From contig AP022133.1 of assembly GCA_014169315.1 (NCBI GenBank), positions 1,426,001-1,490,000 on the forward strand: a stretch of DNA of 64,000 bases. Direction: 5' to 3'. The notes beneath the pieces are model-generated. The model had not been told where the DNA came from, ran no database searches, and saw only the letters and a list, made by a program, of their open reading frames with translations. Each line of letters starts with the position of its first letter. The first letter of the stretch is position 1. Positions 9,739 to 19,141 of the stretch are shown here, in pieces. The translations under genes and the position numbers were made by a program. The DNA is from Enterobacter cloacae (GTDB lineage: Bacteria > Pseudomonadota > Gammaproteobacteria > Enterobacterales > Enterobacteriaceae).

Positions 9739-10461
9739 ATGACGCCAACCATTGACCTGCTCCGTTCCCACCGTTCGATTCGTCACTTCACCGACCAGCA
9801 GGTTACCCGGGCGCAGCGTGAAGCGATTATTGACAGTGCAAGGGGAACCTCCAGCTCCAGCTTCCTGCAATGCAGCTCTATTATTCGCATTACCGACCCG
9901 GCAATGCGCGAACAGCTGGTGACGCTGACGGGCGGACAGAAGCATGTGGCTCAGGCGGCTGAGTTCTGGGTGTTCTGTGCCGACTTTAACCGCCACCTGC
10001 AGATTTGCCCTGAAGCTGAACTGGGCCTGGCGGAACAGCTGCTGTTGGGTGTCGTCGATACTGCCCTGATGGCACAAAACGCGCTGACGGCGGCGGAATC
10101 ACTGGGGTTGGGTGGGGTGTATATCGGCGGCCTGCGTAACAATATTGACAGCGTGACCGAACTGCTGAAGCTCCCTAAACATGTGCTGCCACTGTTCGGC
10201 CTGTGCCTCGGGTGGCCGGCGGATAACCCGGACGTGAAGCCGCGCCTGCCCGCCACGATAATCATGCATGAAAACCACTATCAGCCGATCGATCGGGACG
10301 TGTTGGCACAATACGACGAGGAGCTGGCGCACTACTATATGACGCGCGGCAGCAATAACCGCCGCGACACGTGGAGTGACCATATCCGTCGTACCATCAT
10401 TAAAGAAAATCGCCCGTTTATTCTCGACTATTTGCACAAACAGGGCTGGGCAACGCGCTAG
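9739..10461 (+). CDS. nfsA: Oxygen-insensitive NADPH nitroreductase NfsA
   Basis: Cytoplasmic FMN-dependent nitroreductase that reduces nitro compounds and quinones by two-electron steps with NADPH; its loss gives nitrofuran resistance in E. coli. Starting at 9739 (MTPTIDLL) gives 240 residues, the E. coli length. Family motifs are visible: HRSIRHFTD near the N terminus for FMN binding, LGLGGVYIGGLRNN, and the C-terminal RGSNNRRDTWSDHIRR. It heads the nfsA-rimK-ybjN group; ybjC, which precedes it in K-12, is missing. Confidence 0.95.
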   Translation: MTPTIDLLRSHRSIRHFTDQQVTRAQREAIIDSARGTSSSSFLQCSSIIRITDPAMREQLVTLTGGQKHVAQAAEFWVFCADFNRHLQICPEAELGLAEQLLLGVVDTALMAQNALTAAESLGLGGVYIGGLRNNIDSVTELLKLPKHVLPLFGLCLGWPADNPDVKPRLPATIIMHENHYQPIDRDVLAQYDEELAHYYMTRGSNNRRDTWSDHIRRTIIKENRPFILDYLHKQGWATR

Positions 10462-10582
10462 TCCATTCCTTCTGCGCCTGCCTGCGTGTATGCACCTCAT
10501 CCTTCAGGCTGCTGTGATACAACTTGCATGATTTTGTGTATATGATACGCAGGCTTTTCCTATGTCTTTAGAGAGGTGCAGG

Positions 10583-11485
10583 GTGAAAATTGCCATTTTG
10601 TCCCGGGATGGAACGCTCTACTCATGTAAACGCCTGCGAGATGCCGCGGCGAAACGCGGCCATCAGGTTGACATTCTCGATCCAATGTCTTGCTATATGA
10701 ACATCGATCCCGCAGCGTCGTCCATTCACTATAAAGGTCGCCAGCTGCCACGATTTGATGCGGTTATACCGCGCATTGGCTCGCAGATTACCTTTTATGG
10801 CACGGCCGCCTTGCGTCAGTTTGAAATGCTCGGCAGCTATCCCCTTAATGAATCCGTCGCCATCTCACGCGCCCGCGATAAACTTCGCTCCCTGCAACTG
10901 CTTGCCCGTCAGGGGATCGATCTGCCCGTGACCGGCATTGCTCACTCTCCGGATGACACCAGCGATCTGATCGACATGGTGGGTGGTGCGCCGTTAGTGA
11001 TCAAGCTGGTGGAAGGCACTCAGGGGATTGGCGTCGTGCTGGCGGAAACCCGGCAGGCGGCAGAGAGCGTGATTGACGCGTTTCGCGGCCTCAATGCCCA
11101 TATCCTGGTGCAGGAATATATTGAAGAAGCCAAAGGGCGTGACATCCGTTGCTTTGTGGTCGGCGATGAGGTCGTTGCGGCCATTGAGCGTCAGGCGAAA
11201 GAGGGGGATTTCCGCTCTAACCTGCACCGTGGTGGTGTGGCGCGCGTGGCGGATATCACCGCACGTGAGCGCGAAATTGCCGTAAAAGCGGCGCAAACGT
11301 TAGGCCTGGATGTGGCGGGTGTGGACATCCTGCGTGCGTCCCGCGGGCCGCTGGTGATGGAGGTTAATGCATCGCCAGGGCTGGAAGGGGTGGAAAAAAC
11401 GACCGGGGTCGATATTGCGGGTAAAATGATCTCATGGATCGAGCGTCATGCGACGCCGGGCTACTGTCTAAAAACGGGCGGTTAA
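10583..11485 (+). CDS. rimK: Ribosomal protein S6 modification enzyme RimK
   Basis: ATP-grasp ligase that adds glutamate residues to the C terminus of ribosomal protein S6 and can make poly-glutamate. The 300-residue product matches E. coli RimK along its length. The ATP-grasp core shows [15 protein letters not shown] (nucleotide-binding loop), [18 protein letters not shown], and the Mg2+-binding end [13 protein letters not shown]. It starts with GTG at 10583 after AGAGAGGTGCAGG; the upstream ATG at 10562 has no E. coli counterpart. Confidence 0.94.
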   Translation: MKIAILSRDGTLYSCKRLRDAAAKRGHQVDILDPMSCYMNIDPAASSIHYKGRQLPRFDAVIPRIGSQITFYGTAALRQFEMLGSYPLNESVAISRARDKLRSLQLLARQGIDLPVTGIAHSPDDTSDLIDMVGGAPLVIKLVEGTQGIGVVLAETRQAAESVIDAFRGLNAHILVQEYIEEAKGRDIRCFVVGDEVVAAIERQAKEGDFRSNLHRGGVARVADITAREREIAVKAAQTLGLDVAGVDILRASRGPLVMEVNASPGLEGVEKTTGVDIAGKMISWIERHATPGYCLKTGG

Positions 11486-11513
11486 ATAGCATTGAACGCA
11501 CTTTTTGCGTAAT

Positions 11514-11640
11514 CTATACCCTAAATAATTCGAGTTGCAGGAAGGCGGCAAGGGAGTGAATCCCCAGGAGCTTACATAAGTAAGTGACTGGGGTGAACGA
11601 GCGCAGCCAACGCACATGCAGCTTGAAGTATGACGGTTAT
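11514..11640 (+). repeat. ERIC element between rimK and ybjN
   Basis: A complete 127-base enterobacterial repetitive intergenic consensus element. It contains the ERIC1R primer site (complement GTGAATCCCCAGGAGCTTAC) and an ERIC2-type core (AAGTAAGTGACTGGGGTGA), with inverted ends CTATACCCTAAATAATTCGAG. It ends 33 bases before ybjN and would form a long hairpin in a readthrough transcript. Confidence 0.95.
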
Positions 11641-11673
11641 ATGCGAAGTTTTTATTAAAGAGGCTGCACAGCG

Positions 11674-12150
11674 ATGGATTTACAGGTCGTTCCTACACTG
11701 GATACATTACGTCAATGGCTTGATGATGCTGGTATCACCTTTTTTGAATGTGATTCCTGCCAGGCGCTGCATTTGCCTCATATGCAAAATTTCGATGGCA
11801 TTTTCGATGCCAAAATCGATCTCATCAACGACGTGATCCTCTTCTCTGCGCTGGCTGAAGTGAAACCGTCTGCGTTACTGGCACTGGCATCCGATCTGTC
11901 GGCTATCAATGCCAGTTCTTTGACGGTCAAAGCATTTCTCGACATACAGGATGATAATCTGCCAAAACTGGTCGTTTGCCAGTCTTTATTCGCCGGAGCG
12001 GGACTTTCCTTCAAACAGTTCTCCTGGTTCATGCGCCAGAGCGAAGAGCAAATTTCGATGGTAATGATGGAAGCCAATGCACATCATTTACTGTATAGCA
12101 CTGAAGATGATGCAGAGAATAATGATGCATCTCCCAATTTTCTCCACTAA
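11674..12150 (+). CDS. ybjN: YbjN stress-tolerance/sensory-transduction regulator protein
   Basis: Cytoplasmic protein of the YbjN family (158 residues, as in E. coli); in E. coli its level affects motility, fimbriae, biofilm and acid resistance, by an unknown mechanism. Conserved stretches include FFECDxCQALHLPHMQNFDG, AINASSLTVKAFLDIQDDNLPKL and MRQSEEQISMV. The fold resembles type III secretion chaperones, which is family knowledge. Its ATG follows AAAGAGGC. An ERIC element separates it from rimK. Confidence 0.92.
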   Translation: MDLQVVPTLDTLRQWLDDAGITFFECDSCQALHLPHMQNFDGIFDAKIDLINDVILFSALAEVKPSALLALASDLSAINASSLTVKAFLDIQDDNLPKLVVCQSLFAGAGLSFKQFSWFMRQSEEQISMVMMEANAHHLLYSTEDDAENNDASPNFLH

Positions 12151-12500
12151 ACCTGTCTGATATCCGCGCAGTCGCTGCCAGAGCGGCTGCATAACACCAT
12201 TTTTTCTGCTGCTTTTAACCTTTCCTTAAAGAATATTTCACCTCCCTGAAAGCGGTTTCGGCTTATCACGTAGATATAACGTGCATAAAAAATTGATAAA
12301 AGGCGTTTTTTCGTCTGGGCTATAGCCGGAGACACGGGCTACAGTTATTCTTGCGATGCTTAAAAAAGCGAGCGAATACTGCCGGATAGAGTCTGTTATT
12401 TTATTTCGGTCAGAGCGACAAAATATGCATGGTTTTTGCATATCTTCAGATTGCATAGTTTTAGTTCGTTTGTTAACGAGCTTTCAGAAGGAATAACAAT
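12151..12500. promoter_or_regulatory. Upstream region of potF
   Basis: A 350-base gap holding the potF leader. Near its end is an inverted repeat, ATATGCA (12423-12429) and TGCATAT (12437-12443), which may be an operator or part of the promoter. I found no RNA gene. A GG-N10-GC sigma-54 pattern was looked for and not seen. Confidence 0.4.
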
Positions 12501-13613
12501 ATGATCGCCTTGAATAAAAAATGGTTATCGGGTCTGGTTGCGGGTGCTCTGATGGCTGTCTCTGTCGGTACGCTCGCTGCGGAACAAAAAACGCTGCATA
12601 TCTATAACTGGTCTGACTATATTGCACCGGACACGGTCGCCAATTTTGAAAAAGAGACCGGCATTAAAGTGGTTTACGACGTTTTCGATTCCAACGAAGT
12701 GCTGGAAGGAAAGCTGATGGCAGGCAGTACCGGGTTTGACCTCGTGGTACCTTCTGCAAGCTTCCTGGAGCGTCAGCTGACGGCAGGTGTCTTCCAGCCG
12801 CTGGATAAAAGCAAACTTCCGAACTGGAAAAACCTCGATCCTGACGTGCTGAAGCTGGTGGCTAAACACGACCCGGACAACAAATACGCGATGCCTTACC
12901 TGTGGGCGACCACTGGTATCGGCTATAACGTTGATAAAGTCAAAGCGGTGCTGGGTAAAGACGTCAAGCTCGATAGCTGGGATGTGGTGCTGAAGCCTGA
13001 AAACCTTGAGAAACTGAAAAGCTGCGGCGTGTCATTCCTCGACGCACCGGAAGAGATTTTCGCCACCGTACTTAACTACCTGGGCAAAGATCCGAACAGC
13101 AGCAAAGCCGATGACTACACCGGCCCGGCTACCGATCTGCTGCTGAAGCTGCGTCCGAATATTCGCTACTTCCACTCCTCTCAGTACATTAACGACCTGG
13201 CAAACGGCGACATCTGCGTGGCTATCGGCTGGGCGGGGGATGTCTGGCAGGCGGCTAACCGTGCGAAAGAGGCGAAAAATGGCGTGAATATTTCCTACTT
13301 CATTCCAAAAGAGGGCGCGCTGGCGTTCTTTGATGTCTTCGCGATGCCTGCTGATGCGAAAAACAAAGATGAAGCTTATCAGTTCCTCAATTACCTGATG
13401 CGTCCGGATGTGATTGCCCACATCAGCGACCACGTGTTCTACGCTAACGGTAACAAAGTGTCTGTACCGCTGGTCAGCGCGGAAGTGCGTGATAACCCGG
13501 GCATCTATCCGCCTGCGGATGTCTTCGCCAAGCTGTTTACCCTGAAGGTTCAGGATCCAAAAATTGACCGCGTGCGCACCCGTGCGTGGACCAGAGTGAA
13601 AAGCGGTAAATAA
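12501..13613 (+). CDS. potF: Putrescine-binding periplasmic protein PotF
   Basis: Periplasmic solute-binding protein that delivers putrescine to the PotGHI importer. It is 370 residues, as in E. coli, with a signal peptide cleaved after about residue 26 (VSVGTLAA, then EQKTLHIYNWSDYIAPD). Polyamine-site features are kept: NWSDY near the start, the WATTGIGYN strand, and IGWAGDVWQA. A REP-type hairpin separates it from potG, the usual way of giving the binding protein higher expression than the membrane parts. Confidence 0.96.
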   Translation: MIALNKKWLSGLVAGALMAVSVGTLAAEQKTLHIYNWSDYIAPDTVANFEKETGIKVVYDVFDSNEVLEGKLMAGSTGFDLVVPSASFLERQLTAGVFQPLDKSKLPNWKNLDPDVLKLVAKHDPDNKYAMPYLWATTGIGYNVDKVKAVLGKDVKLDSWDVVLKPENLEKLKSCGVSFLDAPEEIFATVLNYLGKDPNSSKADDYTGPATDLLLKLRPNIRYFHSSQYINDLANGDICVAIGWAGDVWQAANRAKEAKNGVNISYFIPKEGALAFFDVFAMPADAKNKDEAYQFLNYLMRPDVIAHISDHVFYANGNKVSVPLVSAEVRDNPGIYPPADVFAKLFTLKVQDPKIDRVRTRAWTRVKSGK

Positions 13614-13630
13614 TATTCAGTGAGTTCCAG

Positions 13631-13657
13631 GCCGGGCAGGCGTTAGTGCTGCCCGGC
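13631..13657. repeat. REP-type hairpin between potF and potG
   Basis: GCCGGGCAG and CTGCCCGGC form a 9-bp stem with a 9-base loop GCGTTAGTG. A second small hairpin follows at about 13661-13679. Such elements stabilise the upstream mRNA or reduce readthrough. Confidence 0.75.
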
Positions 13658-13714
13658 GATGCGCACCCTGATGGTGCGTTTGCACCAGTTTTGATTTATG
13701 CCGGAGAGCACCCC

Positions 13715-14848
13715 GTGAATGACGCGATCCCCCGCCCGCAGGCGAAAGTCCGTAAAGCGCTGACCCCGCTTCTTGAAATCCGTAACCTCACCAAATCTTT
13801 TGATGGCCAGCATGCCGTGGATGACGTCAGCCTGACTATCTACAAAGGTGAAATTTTTGCCCTGCTCGGGGCATCTGGCTGCGGTAAATCCACATTACTG
13901 CGTATGCTGGCAGGTTTTGAACAGCCCACCACCGGACAGATTGTGCTGGATGGTGTCGACCTCTCCCGCGTACCGCCGTATCAACGACCAATCAACATGA
14001 TGTTCCAGTCTTACGCGCTGTTCCCGCACATGACGGTTGAGCAGAACATTGCTTTTGGCCTCAAGCAGGATAAACTGCCGAAAGCCGAAATTACCGCGCG
14101 AGTGGCGGAGATGTTGAGCCTGGTGCATATGCAGGAGTTCGCAAAACGTAAGCCGCACCAGCTCTCTGGCGGTCAACGTCAGCGTGTGGCGCTGGCCAGA
14201 AGCCTGGCGAAACGTCCGAAACTGCTGTTGCTTGATGAACCGATGGGCGCACTGGATAAAAAACTGCGCGACCGTATGCAGCTGGAAGTGGTGGATATTC
14301 TCGAACGCGTGGGAGTGACCTGCGTGATGGTGACCCACGACCAGGAAGAGGCGATGACGATGGCCGGGCGTATCGCGATTATGAATCGCGGTAAGTTTGT
14401 GCAAATCGGCGAGCCGGAGGAGATTTACGAGCACCCGACCACCCGCTACAGCGCCGAGTTTATCGGCTCGGTGAATGTCTTCGAAGGGTTGGTGAAGGCG
14501 CGCCATGACGACGGTCTGGTGCTTGAATCGCCGGGGCTGGTACACCCGCTGAAGGTGGACCCGGATGCCTCTGTGGTAGACAACGTTCCGGTTTATATCG
14601 CTCTGCGCCCGGAAAAAATCATGCTCTGTGAAGAGCCGCCAGCCGATGGCTATAACTTTGCCGTCGGGGAAGTGGTACACATTGCTTATCTGGGCGATCT
14701 CTCTATTTACCATGTGCGACTGACGAGCGGACAGATGCTCAGCGCTCAGCTGCAAAACGAACATCGCTACCGTAAAGGGCTACCCACCTGGGGTGACGAA
14801 GTGCGCCTGTGCTGGGATGCAGACAGTTGCGTAGTGCTGACGGTATAA
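13715..14848 (+). CDS. potG: Putrescine importer ATP-binding subunit PotG
   Basis: Cytoplasmic ABC ATPase that powers putrescine uptake through PotH/PotI. Walker A is GASGCGKST, the Q-loop follows in MMFQSYALFPHMT, the signature is LSGGQRQRVALARSL, Walker B is LLLLDEP and the switch His is in VMVTHDQEEA. A C-terminal TOBE domain is present (about residues 300-377). The start is GTG at 13715 (VNDAIPRPQ), aligning with the E. coli start and giving 377 residues; the longer open frame runs back into the REP hairpin. Confidence 0.95.
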   Translation: MNDAIPRPQAKVRKALTPLLEIRNLTKSFDGQHAVDDVSLTIYKGEIFALLGASGCGKSTLLRMLAGFEQPTTGQIVLDGVDLSRVPPYQRPINMMFQSYALFPHMTVEQNIAFGLKQDKLPKAEITARVAEMLSLVHMQEFAKRKPHQLSGGQRQRVALARSLAKRPKLLLLDEPMGALDKKLRDRMQLEVVDILERVGVTCVMVTHDQEEAMTMAGRIAIMNRGKFVQIGEPEEIYEHPTTRYSAEFIGSVNVFEGLVKARHDDGLVLESPGLVHPLKVDPDASVVDNVPVYIALRPEKIMLCEEPPADGYNFAVGEVVHIAYLGDLSIYHVRLTSGQMLSAQLQNEHRYRKGLPTWGDEVRLCWDADSCVVLTV

Positions 14849-14858
14849 GGAGCGGCCA

Positions 14859-15812
14859 ATGAGTACACTTGAACCTCCAGCCCGCGCAGAAAAACCGGGC
14901 GGTTTTGCACACTGGCTGGCGCGCATACAGATGACACATGGCCGCAAGCTGGTGATCGCCATGCCCTACGTGTGGCTGATCCTGCTGTTTATGCTGCCGT
15001 TCCTGATTGTTTTCAAGATAAGCCTGGCAGAAATGGCGCGGTCTATTCCGCCATATACCAACCTGATGGAATGGGCCGATGGACAACTGACGCTGACGCT
15101 GAATGTCGGCAATTTCCTGCAATTGACGGACGATCCGCTCTATTTCGAAGCCTATTTGCAGTCATTGCAGGTGGCGGCGATCTCGACGATCTGCTGTCTG
15201 CTGTTGGGTTACCCGCTGGCGTGGGCAGTGGCGCACAGTAAGCCATCGACACGCAACATTCTGCTGCTGCTGGTCATTTTACCGTCATGGACGTCATTCC
15301 TGATCCGCGTTTACGCGTGGATGGGGATCCTGAAAAACAACGGCGTGTTGAATAACTTCCTGATGTGGCTGGGGGTTATCGACCAGCCGCTGACGATCCT
15401 GCATACCAATCTCGCAGTGTATATCGGGATTGTGTACGCCTATCTGCCGTTTATGGTGTTGCCAATCTATACCGCCCTGACGCGCATCGATTATTCGCTG
15501 GTGGAAGCCTCACTTGACCTGGGAGCCCGCCCGCTGAAGACGTTCTTTAGCGTGATTGTTCCGCTGACCAAAGGCGGGATTATCGCCGGTTCGATGCTGG
15601 TGTTTATTCCGGCGGTTGGGGAGTTCGTGATCCCGGAACTGCTTGGTGGCCCGGACAGCATCATGATTGGCCGCGTGCTGTGGCAAGAGTTCTTCAACAA
15701 CCGCGACTGGCCGGTGGCGTCGGCGGTGGCGATTGTGATGTTGCTGCTGCTGATCGTGCCGATCATGTGGTTCCACAAGCATCAGCAAAAACAGATGGGA
15801 GATCACGGATGA
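14859..15812 (+). CDS. potH: Putrescine importer permease PotH
   Basis: Inner-membrane permease of the binding-protein-dependent (MetI-like) type, 317 residues as in E. coli. Six helices are expected; the cytoplasmic EAA loop that docks on PotG is visible as VEASLDLGARPLKTFFSVIVPLT in the second half. It starts 10 bases after potG behind AAGGAG and overlaps potI by 4 bases (ATGA), so translation is likely coupled. Confidence 0.95.
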   Translation: MSTLEPPARAEKPGGFAHWLARIQMTHGRKLVIAMPYVWLILLFMLPFLIVFKISLAEMARSIPPYTNLMEWADGQLTLTLNVGNFLQLTDDPLYFEAYLQSLQVAAISTICCLLLGYPLAWAVAHSKPSTRNILLLLVILPSWTSFLIRVYAWMGILKNNGVLNNFLMWLGVIDQPLTILHTNLAVYIGIVYAYLPFMVLPIYTALTRIDYSLVEASLDLGARPLKTFFSVIVPLTKGGIIAGSMLVFIPAVGEFVIPELLGGPDSIMIGRVLWQEFFNNRDWPVASAVAIVMLLLLIVPIMWFHKHQQKQMGDHG

Positions 15813-16654
15813 ACAACTTACCGGTAGTGCGCTCCCCGTGGCGAATTCTGATCCTGGTGCTTGGGTTTACCTTCCTGTATGCACCAATGCTGATGCTGGT
15901 GATCTACTCGTTCAACAGCTCGAAACTGGTGACGGTGTGGGCGGGCTGGTCGACGCGCTGGTACAGTGAACTGTTCCACGATGATGCGATGATGAGTGCG
16001 GTGGTGCTAAGCCTGACCATTGCCGCCTGTGCCGCCACAATGGCGTCTGTCCTCGGCACTATTGCGGCAATGGTGATGGTGCGTTTTGGGCATTTTCGCG
16101 GAGCGAACGGTTTTGCTTTTATGATCACGGCACCGCTGGTCATGCCGGACGTCATCACCGGTCTGTCGCTGCTGCTGCTGTTTGTCGCCCTGGCGCATGC
16201 CATCGGCTGGCCAGCGGATCGCGGTATGCTCACCATCTGGCTGGCGCACGTCACCTTCTGTACCGCCTATGTGGCGGTGGTGATCTCTTCGCGTCTGCGC
16301 GAACTGGATCGCTCTATTGAAGAGGCGGCGATGGATCTCGGCGCAACACCGCTGAAGGTCTTTTTCATCATTACCCTGCCGATGATCATGCCTGCGGTGA
16401 TCTCCGGCTGGCTGCTGGCGTTTACGTTGTCACTTGACGACCTGGTCATCGCCAGCTTTGTCTCCGGCCCGGGAGCCACGACGCTGCCAATGCTGGTCTT
16501 CTCCAGCGTGCGCATGGGGGTAAACCCGGAGATCAACGCCCTGGCGTCCATCATCCTCGGCGTGGTCGGAATTGTCGGATTTATCGCCTGGTATTTGATG
16601 GCGCGCGCGGAAAAACAACGCGTGCGTGATATCCAGCGTGCAAGACGCGGCTGA
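15809..16654 (+). CDS. potI: Putrescine importer permease PotI
   Basis: Second MetI-like permease of the putrescine importer, 281 residues as in E. coli, pairing with PotH. The EAA loop is IEEAAMDLGATPLKVFFIITLP. The start at 15809 lies in the ATGA overlap with potH and aligns with E. coli MNNLPVVRSPW; the frame extends upstream inside potH without family support. A strong terminator follows. Confidence 0.95.
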   Translation: MNNLPVVRSPWRILILVLGFTFLYAPMLMLVIYSFNSSKLVTVWAGWSTRWYSELFHDDAMMSAVVLSLTIAACAATMASVLGTIAAMVMVRFGHFRGANGFAFMITAPLVMPDVITGLSLLLLFVALAHAIGWPADRGMLTIWLAHVTFCTAYVAVVISSRLRELDRSIEEAAMDLGATPLKVFFIITLPMIMPAVISGWLLAFTLSLDDLVIASFVSGPGATTLPMLVFSSVRMGVNPEINALASIILGVVGIVGFIAWYLMARAEKQRVRDIQRARRG

Positions 16655-16675
16655 AGCATTTAAAATTTCCAGTGA

Positions 16676-16703
16676 AGTGCCGCGCATGACGCGGCACTGT
16701 TTT
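16676..16703 (+). terminator. Rho-independent terminator of potFGHI
   Basis: AGTGCCGCG and CGCGGCACT form a perfect 9-bp stem with loop CATGA, followed by GTTTTT. Confidence 0.88.
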
Positions 16704-16719
16704 TCAGGGAAGTAAAACA

Positions 16720-17193
16720 TTGGGATTATTAAAAAAATCACGTATTACGCACGCTCGTCCGAATGTTCCTGCGCTGGTGCAGGTGGCGGCGCTCGCCATT
16801 ATTATGATCCGCTGTCTCGATGTGCTGATGATTCTGAACACCCTGGGCGCGCGCGGCATAGGGGAATTCATTCACCGCAGCGTGCAGACGTGGAATCTGA
16901 CGCTGGTCTTTTTAAGCAGCCTGGTGCTGGTGTTTATCGAGATTTACTGCGCGTTCTCACTGGTCAAAGGGCGCAACTGGGCGCGCTGGGTTTATCTGCT
17001 GACGCAAATTGTTGCGGCAGGCTACCTGTGGGCGGCGTCACTGGGTTATGGCTACCCGGAACTGTTCAGCATTGCGGGGGAATCGAAGCGCGAGATTTTA
17101 CGCGCACTGGTGATGCAGAAACTCCCGGATATGCTGGTGCTGTTCCTGCTCTTTGTGCCCGCTTCCAGTCGGCGGTTCTTCCGTCTGCAATAA
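16720..17193 (+). CDS. ybjO: Inner-membrane protein YbjO
   Basis: Membrane protein of unknown function (DUF2593), 157 residues against 162 in E. coli, with about four hydrophobic helices. It matches E. coli YbjO through NVPALVQVAALAIIMIR, RGIGEFIHRSVQTW and GYGYPELFSI. The start is TTG at 16720, after AGGGAAG; no better ATG or GTG fits the family length. It lies after the potFGHI terminator, so it probably has its own promoter or relies on readthrough. Confidence 0.85.
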   Translation: MGLLKKSRITHARPNVPALVQVAALAIIMIRCLDVLMILNTLGARGIGEFIHRSVQTWNLTLVFLSSLVLVFIEIYCAFSLVKGRNWARWVYLLTQIVAAGYLWAASLGYGYPELFSIAGESKREILRALVMQKLPDMLVLFLLFVPASSRRFFRLQ

Positions 17194-17233
17194 TGTGTAT
17201 AATCGCAGCCCTCGTGATTCTTAAGGTCTTCAT

Positions 17234-18361
17234 ATGCAGTGCGCACTCTATGACGCCGGTCGCTGCCGCTCCTGTCAGTGGATAGAACAGCCGGTTCCCC
17301 AACAACTCACCGCCAAAATGGCCGACCTGCAACAGCTGCTGGCTGAACACGCGGTGGGAGAGTGGTGCGCACCCGTTAGTGGGCCAGAGCAGGGTTTTCG
17401 TAATAAGGCCAAAATGGTGGTCAGCGGCAGCGTTGAAAAACCGCTGCTGGGGATGTTGCACCGCGACGGTACACCGGAAGATTTAACCGACTGTCCGCTT
17501 TATCCTGCGTCGTTTGAACCTGTTTTTGCCGCACTGAAGCCGTTCATTGCCCGTGCCGGGTTAACGCCCTATAACGTTGCCCGTAAGCGCGGCGAGCTGA
17601 AATACCTGCTTCTGACCGAGAGCCAGATTGACGGCGGTATGATGCTGCGTTTTGTGCTGCGCTCAGAGGCTAAGCTTGAGCAATTGCGTGCGGCGCTGCC
17701 GTGGCTTCAGCAGCAGCTTCCTCAGTTAAAGGTCATTACCGCGAATATTCAGCCGGTGCATATGGCAATCATGGAAGGGGACACAGAAGTTTTCTTCACC
17801 GGGGAGCATGCGCTGGCAGAAAACTTCAACGGTGTGCCGCTGTGGATCCGTCCGCAAAGTTTCTTCCAGACAAACCCGACGGTTGCGAGTGCGCTGTACG
17901 CCACTGCACGCGACTGGGTCCGCGCGTTAAATATCCGCCATATGTGGGATTTATTCTGCGGCGTGGGGGGATTCGGTCTGCACTGTGCCACCCCTGAAAT
18001 GCAACTGACCGGGATTGAGATTTCTGCAGAAGCGATTGCCTGTGCAAAACAGTCCGCCGCTGAGCTGGGGTTAACAGACCTTCATTTCCAGGCGCTGGAC
18101 TCAACCCAGTTCGCCACCGGCCAGGGCAATGTGCCGGAGCTGGTACTGGTCAACCCGCCACGGCGTGGCATCGGGAAAGCCCTGTGCGATTACCTGAGCC
18201 AGATGGCACCGGATTACATTGTCTATTCCAGCTGCAACGCGCAGACAATGGCAAAAGACATTGCCCATCTTCCAGGCTACCGTATCGAACGCGTTCAGCT
18301 TTTCGATATGTTCCCGCATACCGCGCATTATGAAGTGCTGACATTGCTCGTGAAATCTTAA
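17234..18361 (+). CDS. rlmC: 23S rRNA (uracil-747 C5) methyltransferase RlmC
   Basis: S-adenosylmethionine-dependent RNA methyltransferase of the TrmA/RumA type, 375 residues as in E. coli. N-terminal cysteines C3, C11 and C14, with a later Cys in the DCPLYP stretch, should hold a [4Fe-4S] cluster. The SAM-binding motif is [13 protein letters not shown], motif IV is [10 protein letters not shown], and the catalytic Cys is in [12 protein letters not shown]. It lacks a TRAM domain, as RlmC does. Confidence 0.95.
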   Translation: MQCALYDAGRCRSCQWIEQPVPQQLTAKMADLQQLLAEHAVGEWCAPVSGPEQGFRNKAKMVVSGSVEKPLLGMLHRDGTPEDLTDCPLYPASFEPVFAALKPFIARAGLTPYNVARKRGELKYLLLTESQIDGGMMLRFVLRSEAKLEQLRAALPWLQQQLPQLKVITANIQPVHMAIMEGDTEVFFTGEHALAENFNGVPLWIRPQSFFQTNPTVASALYATARDWVRALNIRHMWDLFCGVGGFGLHCATPEMQLTGIEISAEAIACAKQSAAELGLTDLHFQALDSTQFATGQGNVPELVLVNPPRRGIGKALCDYLSQMAPDYIVYSSCNAQTMAKDIAHLPGYRIERVQLFDMFPHTAHYEVLTLLVKS

Positions 18362-18433
18362 ACAAAATGTGAACTCTTCCCCTCTGCGAAATCAGGTAAG
18401 CTTAAGTCATCAGAATTGAATGAAGGCTTGTCC

Positions 18434-19141
18434 ATGAAGCAGATCCTGCTGGTGGAAGATGACCACGATATCGCGGCGCTTCTGCGCCTCAATTTAGAAG
18501 ATGAAGGCTACGCCATTACCCACGAACCCGATGGGGGCAGTGCCTTGCACCGGCTGGAAAAACAGCCGTGGGATGCCGTCATCCTCGATTTGATGCTCCC
18601 TAATGTCGACGGACTGGAAATTTGTCGCCGTATCCGCCAGATGACCCGTTACCTGCCGGTGATCATCATCAGCGCCCGTAGTAGCGAAACCGACCGCATT
18701 ACCGGGCTGGAAACCGGCGCTGATGATTACCTGGCAAAACCGTTCTCAGTGCAGGAGCTGATTGCACGCATCAAGGCGCTGTTTCGCCGCCAGCAGGCGA
18801 TGGGGCAGGCGCAGACCACCGGACACGTTCAGGCTCACGGCCTGACGCTCGATCCGCTTGCGCGAACGGTACGCCTGCACGGGCAGGAGGTCGATCTCAC
18901 CCCGCGCGAATTCGAACTGTTGTACTTCTTTGCCCGTCATCCTGGCGAGGTTTTCTCGCGTCTGGCGTTGCTTGAGCAGGTCTGGGGTTATCAGCACGAG
19001 GGTTACGAACATACCGTCAACACCCACATTAACCGCCTGCGTATCAAGATTGAAAAAGATGCCGCCGAGCCGGAGATCATTCGTACCGTCTGGGGTAAAG
19101 GCTACAAATTTGCGGAGCTGAATCAAGATGCGCCGCTTTAA
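18434..19141 (+). CDS. OmpR-family response regulator
   Basis: Two-component regulator of 235 residues: a receiver domain (residues 1-120) with acidic pocket E9-D10-D11, phospho-acceptor D52 (VILDLMLPNVDG) and K102, then a winged-helix OmpR-type DNA-binding domain (about 135-230) with RLRIKIEKD and the C-terminal VWGKGYKF. The start at 18434 has GAAGG upstream; the ORF opens a little earlier at 18416. It overlaps the kinase gene by 14 bases. It does not occur between rlmC and artJ in K-12, and I cannot assign a stimulus or targets. Confidence 0.9.
   Translation: MKQILLVEDDHDIAALLRLNLEDEGYAITHEPDGGSALHRLEKQPWDAVILDLMLPNVDGLEICRRIRQMTRYLPVIIISARSSETDRITGLETGADDYLAKPFSVQELIARIKALFRRQQAMGQAQTTGHVQAHGLTLDPLARTVRLHGQEVDLTPREFELLYFFARHPGEVFSRLALLEQVWGYQHEGYEHTVNTHINRLRIKIEKDAAEPEIIRTVWGKGYKFAELNQDAPL

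Noticed and set aside
12151..12500. Sigma-54 promoter for potF
   Set aside because: I looked for GG-N10-GC with TTGC context and found no acceptable match.
13895..14764. 289-codon open frame antisense to potG
   Set aside because: Shadow of a conserved ABC ATPase gene.
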